A DNA stretch of 5,568 bases, taken from assembly GCA_000715605.1 (NCBI GenBank), contig KL568544.1, forward strand, positions 39,673 through 45,240, read 5' to 3'. Of this stretch, positions 1 to 5,568 are shown piece after piece. The notes under the pieces are model-generated. The model saw only the letters and a list, made by a program, of their open reading frames with translations. It made no database searches and had not been told where the DNA came from. Position numbers and translations under genes: made by a program. The stretch's first letter is position 1. Each line of letters starts with the position of its first letter. This DNA is from Streptomyces speibonae (GTDB lineage Bacteria; Actinomycetota; Actinomycetes; Streptomycetales; Streptomycetaceae).

Positions 1-1
1 A

Positions 2-160
2 CTTCTGGCCGACGCCAAGTTGCACGGCCACAAGCACGCGATCGATGCCGTGCTCGCCGTCATCGCGCGACAGCAGAGGGGACAGGTCACCGTCTTCACC
101 TCGGACGTCGACGACCTGGAGAAGTTGGTCCCGGACACGATCGTCGTCAAGAAGGTGTGA
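2..160 (+). CDS. PIN-domain protein (VapC-like ribonuclease), C-terminal fragment
   Basis: This is the last 52 codons of a gene that begins left of the window; the frame is open from base 2 to the TGA at 158-160. PIN-domain proteins are Mg2+-dependent ribonucleases, and in actinobacteria short ones are usually the toxin of a VapBC toxin-antitoxin pair. The fragment has the expected end of the fold: an Ala-rich helix containing HAIDAVLA, whose Asp matches the third conserved acidic residue, then a beta strand ending VTVFTSDVDDL, whose TSD matches the PIN motif carrying the fourth acidic residue, and a final short strand (IVVKKV). The protein stops just after this strand, as small single-domain PIN proteins do. 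The antitoxin would be expected upstream, outside the window, so the toxin-antitoxin assignment is inference. The catalytic N-terminal half cannot be seen. Confidence 0.78.
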   Translation, partial: LLADAKLHGHKHAIDAVLAVIARQQRGQVTVFTSDVDDLEKLVPDTIVVKKV

Positions 161-215
161 CCCGACCCGCGCCTCTCCAGCGCCATCCAGGCAGCAGCAC
201 CCTTGGGAGCCGTCT

Positions 216-233
216 GGGAGCAGCCCTGCTCCC
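216..233 (+). terminator. Hairpin after the PIN gene, probable terminator
   Basis: GGGAGCA (216-222) and TGCTCCC (227-233) form a perfect 7-bp stem with a 4-base loop (GCCC). It lies 55 bases after the PIN stop codon. There is no U-tract after it, but Streptomyces terminators often lack one. Its position and strength suggest that it ends the PIN transcript; termination is inferred, the stem is seen. Confidence 0.5.
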
Positions 234-354
234 GATGCCCCCTCCACACCACCCGAGGCCAACCAGGACCACTCACCTGACCTGCGCAAACACAATCCGG
301 CGGGTATGCCTTGGTCGGAGAGCAGGGACACGAAGCTGTGCCGGAGTTCCCTCG

Positions 355-373
355 GGATCCACCTCGGTGATCC
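355..373. promoter_or_regulatory. Short bulged hairpin of unknown role
   Basis: GGAT (355-358) pairs with ATCC (370-373) and CAC (360-362) pairs with GTG (367-369), leaving a CTCG tetraloop and one bulged C at 359. It lies in the middle of the intergenic region, far from either gene. It could be part of an untranslated leader, a second terminator element or chance pairing. Confidence 0.2.
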
Positions 374-452
374 GGCCAGTACGCCGGTCCGCTCTCCAGT
401 TGGCGTCGATCTGATGCGAGCCGGCTCCGGGAATTGAGCTACGAGTCATCGC

Positions 453-543
453 GCGATCGTTGGCAATCGCCTACTGCTTTGCCGCGGGTCGGTGGCCACC
501 GTGACGTGTTTATGCCAGTCGAATCGATTGCCCGTGATCATGG
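453..543. promoter_or_regulatory. Palindrome cluster upstream of the S8 gene, candidate operator region
   Basis: Five dyads lie within about 90 bases: GCGAT-N8-ATCGC (453-470); a perfect 12-bp palindrome CGGTGGCCACCG (490-501); AATCGATT (522-529); CCGTGATCATGG (532-543), self-complementary apart from one symmetrical mismatch pair; and an 8-bp inverted repeat GGCAATCG (462-469) / CGATTGCC (525-532). The cluster ends 19 bases before the preferred GTG start at 563. Such clustering is what repressor or activator sites look like, but no known regulator box was recognised. If translation really starts at 434 or 512, some or all of these bases are coding. Confidence 0.3.
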
Positions 544-562
544 CGACTTGTACGTTCCACGC

Positions 563-3500
563 GTGCTCACACGACTCCTCACCACCTTCACCCTCGCCGG
601 AGCGCTGGCCATCGTGCCTGTCACGTCTCCTGTCAGTGCAAGGGCCGCGGCCAAAACCGCCCCCGACAGGGCAGGCGCTGTCACCAAGTCCGATGTGGTC
701 ACGCTCGTGACCGGCGACGTCGTACGCCTCGACACACTCGCCGACGGCACGCAGCAGGCCCTCGTGGTCAGGACCGCCCCCGGAAGCTCCAACGCCGGCA
801 CGCACACGTATGTGCATGACGGTGACGTGTACGTCGAGCCGGCGTCGGCGCTGCCACTTCTGGCGGCCGGCAAGCTCGACAAGCGGCTGTTCGACGTCAG
901 TGCGCTCGTGCGCCAGGGGTACGGCGACGACGACCGGAGCACGCTGCCTCTCATCGTCACCTACCGCTCCGGAACGAGCCTGACCTCCAAGGCCGCGCCC
1001 GCCGGGGTCAAGCTCCGCGCGACGTTCGCGGACGCCAGGGCGCTGGCCGTCACGCAGCCCAAGCACGCCCGAGCTTCGTTCCTGACCGACGTGCGGAAGC
1101 GGTCCGACATCGAGAAGGTCTGGCTGGACGCGCGTACTCACGCCGTCAAACCGGACCTCACCCGGAAGACCGCGAAGCCCTCCACGGCCAGGACCAAGAC
1201 GTCGAACGACGGAGCGGGGTCGACGATCGCGGTGCTCGACACCGGCATCGACGCCTCCCATCCGGACTTCGCCGGGCGGATCGACGCGATGCGGGACTTC
1301 ACCGGCGGGAACGAGCCCACTGACCGGTTGGGCCTGGGCACGCACTCCGCCTCGGTCGCGGCAGGCAGTGGCGCCGCCTCCGGTGGGCAGTACGCCGGCG
1401 CCGCGCCGGGTGCCCACCTCGTGGTGGGGAAGGTGTACGACGACACCGGCCGCGGCTACGAGTCGTGGGCCATCGCCGGTTTGGAGTGGGCGGCGGAATC
1501 CGGTGCCGACATCATCGACGTCAATGTGACCGGTGCCGTCACCCGTGGCAATGATCCACTCACCCAGGCGGTCGACACCCTGAGCGGGGACTCGGACGCG
1601 CTGTTCGTCGTCCCGACCGGGCAGAGTGGTCACGAGGAGGCGGGGACGAGCCATGTGAACGCGCCGGGCGCGGCTGCCGCCGCCCTCACTGTCGGCGGCG
1701 TCAACGCGCGCACCGGGTTCTGGTGGGATCAGTCGCGGCACGGGGTGATGGCAGACGGCGGCGCGGTCAAGCCCGAGCTCATCGCACCGGCTGTCGACGT
1801 CATCGGCGCGGTTCCCGGAGGCGGTTACGCGAGCGCTTACAGCACCGTCCCTGCCGGAGCACACGCCGCAGGCGCGGCGGCAGTACTGCACGCGAAGCAT
1901 CCTGACTGGTCGCCGAGCCTGCTCAAGGCAACGCTGGCAGCAACCGCCGCGCCTGTCGAGGACAGCGGCACCTTCACCGTGGGCGGAGGAGCCGTCGACC
2001 TTCACCGCGCCATGGCTCAACCGGTCACCGTCGACCGGGGCGTGACGAGCTTCGGTCACCTGACTCGGCCGTACAGTGCTGACCAGTTGCGGCAGCAGCG
2101 CAAGCTGACGTACAAGAATCACGGCGAGAAGGCGCTGACGGTCAACCTGTCCACCGACCTGGCCGGTACCACAGTCCAGCCGTCGACGGTCAGCCTTGCG
2201 CCCGGCGCCTCGGCCGAGGTCACGGTGACCCTTGACGCGACCGAGCTGGATGCCGGCGAGTACAGCGGCCGCGTCACCGCGACCGGTCCGACCGGCGATT
2301 TGGCCACCGCGGTCGGTTTCGTCAAGCAGGACGACACGGTCGATGTGACGTTCCGGATGCTCGACCGCAACGGACGACCGGGCGACGGTACGGTCCGCGT
2401 CACGTCGTACAAAGGGGGTGGAGCGCCCTACCCCGAGGACCTCATCTTCACCCCTGGCCAACAGGAGTGGACCCTGCGGCTGCCTGAAGGCGACTACAAC
2501 GTCTTCGGCGTGATCGGTACGCCGGATGCCTCGGGCGACCAGTTCACCGACATGAGCATTGTGGGACTGCCTGAACTGGCCGTTCTTGCCCCCAACTCCA
2601 CCGTCACCCTCGACGCGCGGACCGCGCGGCCGATGACGCTGTCGACACCGAAACCGTCGGCGACGCACAACGTGGCGATCCGCTGGGACCGCGGCGATCC
2701 GGGTGATCCGCACGCGATTTCCGAGGAGTGGCAGAGCCACATGACCGCCGGCGCGCCGCCGCGCATCTCGATGTCGTCGACGCAGAAGGTCACCGACGCG
2801 GGATTCGCGGTCACCTCGATGTGGGATGCCGGCGTACCACTACTGCGGGCGAAGTCGAGTCGTGGCCGGATCGAAGCGTGGTACGCCGGCGGTCCCCTCA
2901 GCGAAGGCAGGCATCGGCACCGGCTGGTCGACGCCGACGCCCACCCGAAGCAGGTGGCCGGCGCGGTAGCGCTGGTCCAGCAGCCCAGTGACACTCCACT
3001 CGAAGCCCTGGTCCACAACCTCGCCCAGGCCGGGGCGGTCGCCGTAGCCGTCTACCCGGAGAAGAACGGAGAGCTGCTCCCCAAGCACGACGACGCGGAA
3101 GTCGTGACGTTGTCGATGCCGCGTTCCGAAGGCCTGGAGCTGCGCTCGGCCACTCGCCGGCCCGGGGCCTGGATCGAGCTGACCGAGACGCCGCGTTCGC
3201 CGTACGCCTATGACGTCAGCTTCGTCGAGAACCAGCAGGTCGGCCGCGACCTCGGCTACCGGGTACGCCCCTCGGACGTGGCCGCAGTGCCGACACGCAT
3301 CTACTCGTCCGGAACCGGCACGGCCGAGAGCGGCTCGATCGTCAGCCAGCACAGGAACCGGTCCTGCGGCTGCACGTCGGCGCCCGTCACCGACTGGATC
3401 CCGACCCTGGGCTACACCCGCACCCAGTACGTGACCGCCGATCGTGACGTACAGGCTGCGACGGCATGGCAGTTTTCCGCCGGACGCACCCTGGTCCGTC

Positions 3501-4258
3501 CTCGTGAGTTCCCGACGTACCGGCGGGGAGATCACGCGACGCTCGAGTTCCTCAAGGCCCCCTACTCACCGGGTGTTTCCGGTGGCCACCAGCCGAACAG
3601 CCAGAGCGGCACCACACGAAGCGGTGACATGATCGCCCTCGGCTACGCGGCGTTCACCGACGCGGCCGGGAACTGGTCGAGCGGCCTGCCGGGCGCTTCG
3701 GTCAGCACCGCTCTGTACGTCGGCGACACCGAGCTCTACAGCACCTCGCTCACGTACGGCGACGTGCGTGTCCCGGCAAGCTCCAACCGCTACCGGCTCG
3801 TTTCCGACGTGACCAACACAGGAAACATCCTCGGTCTGATGTCCAGCGCCCACACCGAGTGGACCTTCCGCTCCGCCAACGCCGGAGCCGGAGAGAGCCC
3901 TCAGATCCTTCCGCTGATCGACATCGACTACACCGACATCTCCGACGCACGGTCCAGCCGTAGCGCGCTCGACTACGCCAACAGCGCTCACCGGGGAGAC
4001 CGCGTCTCCCTGGACCTCGGCGTCGCCCACCAGCCCGGCTCTTCCGCCGGACCGATCCGCACAGTGTCCGTGCAGGTCTCCTTCGACGACGGTGCGACCT
4101 GGCAGAACACCTCCGTCGACAAGCGCCGCGATGGTCACTACACGGCGACGTTCTCCCACCCCGACAAGGGCGAGTTCGCCTCCCTGAAGGTTTTCGCCGC
4201 CGACACCGACGGCAACACCACCGATCAGACGCTCAGCCGTGCCTACCGCCTGCACTGA
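563..4258 (+). CDS. Secreted S8 (subtilisin-like) family protein, predicted catalytically inactive
   Basis: Large exported multidomain protein, 1,231 residues from GTG 563. Residues 1-30 form a signal peptide (MLTRLL, hydrophobic core, SARA-A cleavage region). Residues about 42-198 are the propeptide, with VTLVTGD and KLDKRLFDV as in Streptomyces subtilases. The S8 domain spans about 215-483. Its Asp motif AVLDTGID is intact (D226), but the His motif reads GLGTHSA (L258 for His), the oxyanion Asn motif PTGQSG (Q354) and the Ser motif STVPAGAHAAG (V429 for Ser). Proteolysis is therefore unlikely. An Fn3-like domain (about 490-590), a PA-like segment (about 788-833) and a C-terminal beta-sandwich with VSFDDGATW (about 1164-1231) follow, as in active relatives. 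The only cysteines are C935 and C937. Alternative in-frame starts are TTG 434, GTG 506, ATG 512 and TTG 548. GTG 563 is preferred because it begins directly at a typical signal peptide and the 43 codons before it have only about 58% G/C third positions; no start has a good ribosome-binding site. Confidence 0.88.
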   Translation: MLTRLLTTFTLAGALAIVPVTSPVSARAAAKTAPDRAGAVTKSDVVTLVTGDVVRLDTLADGTQQALVVRTAPGSSNAGTHTYVHDGDVYVEPASALPLLAAGKLDKRLFDVSALVRQGYGDDDRSTLPLIVTYRSGTSLTSKAAPAGVKLRATFADARALAVTQPKHARASFLTDVRKRSDIEKVWLDARTHAVKPDLTRKTAKPSTARTKTSNDGAGSTIAVLDTGIDASHPDFAGRIDAMRDFTGGNEPTDRLGLGTHSASVAAGSGAASGGQYAGAAPGAHLVVGKVYDDTGRGYESWAIAGLEWAAESGADIIDVNVTGAVTRGNDPLTQAVDTLSGDSDALFVVPTGQSGHEEAGTSHVNAPGAAAAALTVGGVNARTGFWWDQSRHGVMADGGAVKPELIAPAVDVIGAVPGGGYASAYSTVPAGAHAAGAAAVLHAKHPDWSPSLLKATLAATAAPVEDSGTFTVGGGAVDLHRAMAQPVTVDRGVTSFGHLTRPYSADQLRQQRKLTYKNHGEKALTVNLSTDLAGTTVQPSTVSLAPGASAEVTVTLDATELDAGEYSGRVTATGPTGDLATAVGFVKQDDTVDVTFRMLDRNGRPGDGTVRVTSYKGGGAPYPEDLIFTPGQQEWTLRLPEGDYNVFGVIGTPDASGDQFTDMSIVGLPELAVLAPNSTVTLDARTARPMTLSTPKPSATHNVAIRWDRGDPGDPHAISEEWQSHMTAGAPPRISMSSTQKVTDAGFAVTSMWDAGVPLLRAKSSRGRIEAWYAGGPLSEGRHRHRLVDADAHPKQVAGAVALVQQPSDTPLEALVHNLAQAGAVAVAVYPEKNGELLPKHDDAEVVTLSMPRSEGLELRSATRRPGAWIELTETPRSPYAYDVSFVENQQVGRDLGYRVRPSDVAAVPTRIYSSGTGTAESGSIVSQHRNRSCGCTSAPVTDWIPTLGYTRTQYVTADRDVQAATAWQFSAGRTLVRPREFPTYRRGDHATLEFLKAPYSPGVSGGHQPNSQSGTTRSGDMIALGYAAFTDAAGNWSSGLPGASVSTALYVGDTELYSTSLTYGDVRVPASSNRYRLVSDVTNTGNILGLMSSAHTEWTFRSANAGAGESPQILPLIDIDYTDISDARSSRSALDYANSAHRGDRVSLDLGVAHQPGSSAGPIRTVSVQVSFDDGATWQNTSVDKRRDGHYTATFSHPDKGEFASLKVFAADTDGNTTDQTLSRAYRLH

Positions 4259-4327
4259 CCCCGTCGCCGTGGCAAGGTGACAAAGCGCCTGGTCCTCGTC
4301 CGGCCTGCCGTCACCGTGATTCAGCCG

Positions 4328-4347
4328 CGCCCCGCAGAATGGGGGCG
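4328..4347 (+). promoter_or_regulatory. GC-rich hairpin just upstream of the deacetylase ribosome-binding site
   Basis: CGCCCC (4328-4333) and GGGGCG (4342-4347) form a perfect 6-bp stem with an 8-base loop. It ends 24 bases before the ATG at 4372. It could end S8 transcription, or lie in the deacetylase leader or promoter as a control element. The stem is seen; the role is not known. Confidence 0.3.
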
Positions 4348-4357
4348 TAACTTCCTT

Positions 4358-4364
4358 GAGAGGA
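4358..4364 (+). promoter_or_regulatory. Ribosome-binding site deciding the ATG start of the deacetylase
   Basis: GAGAGGA lies 7 bases before ATG 4372, a normal spacing. The in-frame GTG at 4369 would be only 4 bases away, so ATG 4372 is the better start. A CCT at 4354-4356 could pair with the AGG of this site, but the stem is only 3 bp. Confidence 0.6.
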
Positions 4365-4371
4365 CTGTGTG

Positions 4372-5205
4372 ATGACTGACCGGCCGTTGACGCTCATGGC
4401 GGTGCATGCCCATCCCGACGACGAGGCCACCGGGACCGGGGGGATTCTCGCGCGGTATGCGGCGGAGGGTGTGCGGACCGTTCTGGTGACCTGTACCGAC
4501 GGCGGTTGCGGTGACGGGCCGGGGGGTGTCAAGCCGGGTGAGCCGGGGCATGACCCCGCGGCCGTGGCCGCCATGCGCCGGGAGGAACTCCAGGGGAGCT
4601 GCGGGATTCTGGGGGTCGGTGATCTGGAGATGCTGGGGTACGCCGACTCGGGGATGGCGGGCTGGCCGAGCAACGACGCGCCCGGGTCCTTCTGGCGGAC
4701 CCCCGTGGAGGAAGGTGCCGCCCGTCTCGCGGAGCTGATGCGGCACTACCGGCCCGATGTGGTCGTCACCTACGACGAGAACGGTTTCTACGGTCACCCC
4801 GACCACATCCAGGCCCACCGCATCACCATGGCGGCGCTGGAGCTGGTCACGCTGACGCCGAAGGTGTACTGGACCACGGCACCGCGTTCGGCGATGCGGC
4901 GGATGGGCGAGGTCTTCCGGGAGGTGTTCCCGGACATGCCGGAGCCGGATCCCGCCGAGGCGGCCGCGATGGCCGAGATCGGTCTGCCCGAGGACGAGAT
5001 CACCACGTGGGTGGACACCACCGCGTTCAGCGGCCGAAAGTTCGACGCCCTGGCCGCGCATGCCAGCCAGGGCGAGAACATCTTCTTCCTCAAGATGGGC
5101 AAGGAGAGGTTCGGCGAGCTGATGGGCGTGGAGACCTTCGTGCGGGTGCGGGACACCACCGGCGCGGAGCTGCCCGAGAACGACCTCTTCGCCGGACTGC
5201 GCTGA
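4372..5205 (+). CDS. PIG-L (LmbE-like) family zinc-dependent deacetylase
   Basis: A 277-residue cytosolic protein with no signal peptide. The family removes N-acetyl groups from, or cleaves amides in, GlcNAc-type substrates; actinobacterial members include MshB (mycothiol synthesis) and Mca (mycothiol-conjugate amidase). The N-terminal motif AHPDDE gives zinc ligands H14 and D17 and catalytic base D16, by comparison with MshB H13, D16 and D15. The motif YGHPDH (140-145) supplies H145 as the third ligand, H142, and the Tyr that MshB also uses. TYDENGFYGHPDH resembles both MshB and Mca, and KFDALAAHASQ (223-233) matches their conserved KxxALxAHATQ segment. Length is slightly below Mca and MshB (about 290-300). 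All visible catalytic residues are intact. No mycothiol gene lies nearby, so the substrate is left open: it may be a third actinobacterial PIG-L group acting on a sugar, antibiotic or thiol conjugate. It converges with the minus-strand gene. Confidence 0.88.
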   Translation: MTDRPLTLMAVHAHPDDEATGTGGILARYAAEGVRTVLVTCTDGGCGDGPGGVKPGEPGHDPAAVAAMRREELQGSCGILGVGDLEMLGYADSGMAGWPSNDAPGSFWRTPVEEGAARLAELMRHYRPDVVVTYDENGFYGHPDHIQAHRITMAALELVTLTPKVYWTTAPRSAMRRMGEVFREVFPDMPEPDPAEAAAMAEIGLPEDEITTWVDTTAFSGRKFDALAAHASQGENIFFLKMGKERFGELMGVETFVRVRDTTGAELPENDLFAGLR

Positions 5206-5211
5206 CGCGCG

Positions 5212-5233
5212 CACCGGGTGGGCTCAGCCGGTG
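5212..5233. terminator. Weak dyad between converging genes, possible bidirectional terminator
   Basis: CACCGG (5212-5217) and CCGGTG (5228-5233) can pair around a 10-base loop that contains the stop codon of the minus-strand gene. The position between two converging genes fits a shared terminator, but the stem is short, the loop is large and there is no U-tract on either side. Confidence 0.25.
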
Positions 5234-5568
5234 GGTCCGATGCGGAGGACGGCGGTGGTGTCCGTCGTTGTGACGACCTCCAGGCTCATCACGTCGTTGA
5301 TGGTCGCGACCGTGCCCTTGTCGCAGCTCATGCCGACTCCGCCGCCGCCCGCGGACGACACGCCCCCGCCGCCGGAGCAGCCGGAGATGCTGTAGCCCGT
5401 TCCGGTGAGCGGGGCCGCCATCTCGACGGTGCCGTCGCTGATCGCCCGCACCTCGATCGGGCCCAGGCCGTAGGTGTCGGGAACGTTCACCTTGTCGCCG
5501 ACCTCGACCTCCACCTCGCACGTGCCGTCGGCGCAGGGGCCGGTCGGGCTCGGGGTGGGGGTGGAAGC
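5224..5568 (-). CDS. C-terminal part of an exported or membrane-anchored Cys/Gly-rich protein, function unknown
   Basis: The frame is open from the right edge to the TGA at 5224-5226, giving 114 residues of a gene whose start lies outside the window. A GTG at 5512-5514 is an internal codon, not a likely start, because the frame continues upstream with matching composition. The visible part begins with a Pro/Thr/Ser linker (STPTPSPTG), typical of the stretch between a membrane segment or lipoprotein anchor and an extracellular domain in actinomycetes. The domain contains PCADGTC, a beta-strand region VGDKVNVP and GLGPIEV, two GGGG runs separated by VSSA, and further cysteines in SGC and MSC. 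Four cysteines could make two disulfides, fitting an exterior location. It ends VVTTTDTTAVLRIGPTG. It resembles uncharacterised Streptomyces C-terminal domains by memory, but no function is recognised. Confidence 0.7.
   Translation of the reverse strand, partial: ASTPTPSPTGPCADGTCEVEVEVGDKVNVPDTYGLGPIEVRAISDGTVEMAAPLTGTGYSISGCSGGGGVSSAGGGGVGMSCDKGTVATINDVMSLEVVTTTDTTAVLRIGPTG

Larger units (their letters stand above)
161..562. other. Intergenic region with hairpins and palindromes, no gene
   Basis: About 400 bases separate the PIN gene from the preferred start of the large S8 protein. Open frames exist here (for example 157-414 on the plus strand), but they lack the strong G/C third-position bias of the flanking genes, have no convincing ribosome-binding site and give low-complexity Arg/Pro/Ser-rich translations. 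The left part holds a strong hairpin (216-233) and a bulged hairpin (355-373). The right part, from about 434, is less GC-rich and holds several short palindromes, consistent with a promoter or operator zone. No confident -35/-10 pair was recognised. Confidence 0.6.
4259..4371. other. Short intergenic region between S8 gene and deacetylase
   Basis: These 113 bases hold no gene. They contain a weak long-range dyad (GGTGAC 4276-4281 / GTCACC 4310-4315), a compact 6-bp hairpin (4328-4347) and the ribosome-binding site of the next gene. The gap is long enough for an independent promoter, but no convincing -35/-10 pair was found. Confidence 0.5.

Noticed and set aside
45..437. Plus-strand open frames at 45-437 and 157-414
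   Set aside because: The first overlaps the PIN gene in another frame, both give low-complexity Ser/Pro/Arg-rich translations, third-position G/C bias is weak, and neither has a ribosome-binding site.
161..562. tRNA or small RNA gene in the intergenic region
   Set aside because: Short hairpins exist, but there is no cloverleaf, no T-loop consensus and no recognisable RNA family.
1334..1864. Active-site substitutions as sequencing errors or a frameshifted gene
   Set aside because: The frame is intact on both sides, Leu and Val codons each need at least two changes to give His or Ser, and several independent motifs are altered.
446..2740. Long minus-strand open frame (764 codons) opposite the S8 gene
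   Set aside because: It is an antisense shadow of a G/C-biased third-position gene: the translation is Arg/Gly/Val-rich without recognisable motifs, while the plus strand gives a coherent S8 protein.
4320..4345. Possible -10 box CAGAAT upstream of the deacetylase
   Set aside because: No matching -35 hexamer at a normal distance, and it lies in the loop of the GC hairpin.
4321..5214. Minus-strand open frame of 297 codons opposite the deacetylase
   Set aside because: The plus strand carries a clear PIG-L protein with complete catalytic motifs; the antisense translation is His/Arg/Gly-rich and has no family signature.
5090..5521. Minus-strand open frame of 143 codons near the right end
   Set aside because: It overlaps the better-supported 5224-5568 minus-strand gene in another frame and is extremely Arg/Gly-rich.
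1..5568. CRISPR array, insertion sequence or other mobile element
   Set aside because: No regularly spaced direct repeats, no terminal inverted repeats with target duplications and no transposase-like translation were seen.

Overview
The window looks like actinomycete chromosome, most likely Streptomyces or a close relative. The DNA is GC-rich, coding frames have strongly G/C-biased third positions, GTG and TTG starts are plausible, and the proteins (large multidomain secreted subtilase homologue, PIN-domain nuclease, LmbE/PIG-L deacetylase) belong to families expanded in that group. No mobile element, CRISPR array, tRNA or rRNA was found.

Layout from left to right. Positions 2-160 hold the C-terminal end of a PIN-domain protein (VapC-like), cut by the left edge. 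Positions 161-562 are non-coding, with a strong 7-bp hairpin 55 bases after the PIN gene (probable terminator) and, nearer the next gene, a cluster of palindromes that may be operator DNA. Positions 563-4258 encode a very large secreted protein with a signal peptide, propeptide, subtilisin-like (S8) domain, Fn3-like domain, PA-like insert and C-terminal beta-sandwich. Positions 4372-5205 encode a PIG-L family zinc deacetylase with its own ribosome-binding site. A partial minus-strand gene, 5224 to the right edge, encodes a probable exported or membrane-anchored Cys/Gly-rich domain of unknown function; it converges on the deacetylase with only 18 bases between the stop codons.

The main discovery is that the large S8 protein appears to be a pseudoprotease. 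The fold-defining segments around the catalytic residues align clearly with active Streptomyces subtilases, and the catalytic Asp (D226) is present. The catalytic His is Leu (L258), the oxyanion Asn is Gln (Q354), the nucleophile Ser is Val (V429), and the SLGG substrate-binding strand is changed as well. The frame is intact over more than 1,200 codons, so this does not look like simple gene decay. An exported, catalytically dead subtilase that keeps its propeptide, PA-like and beta-sandwich modules suggests a binding, decoy, chaperone or regulatory role; that role is inference.

The genes do not form one obvious operon. The PIN gene is separated by a hairpin and about 400 bases, the deacetylase lies 113 bases after the S8 gene behind another small hairpin, and the last gene is on the opposite strand.
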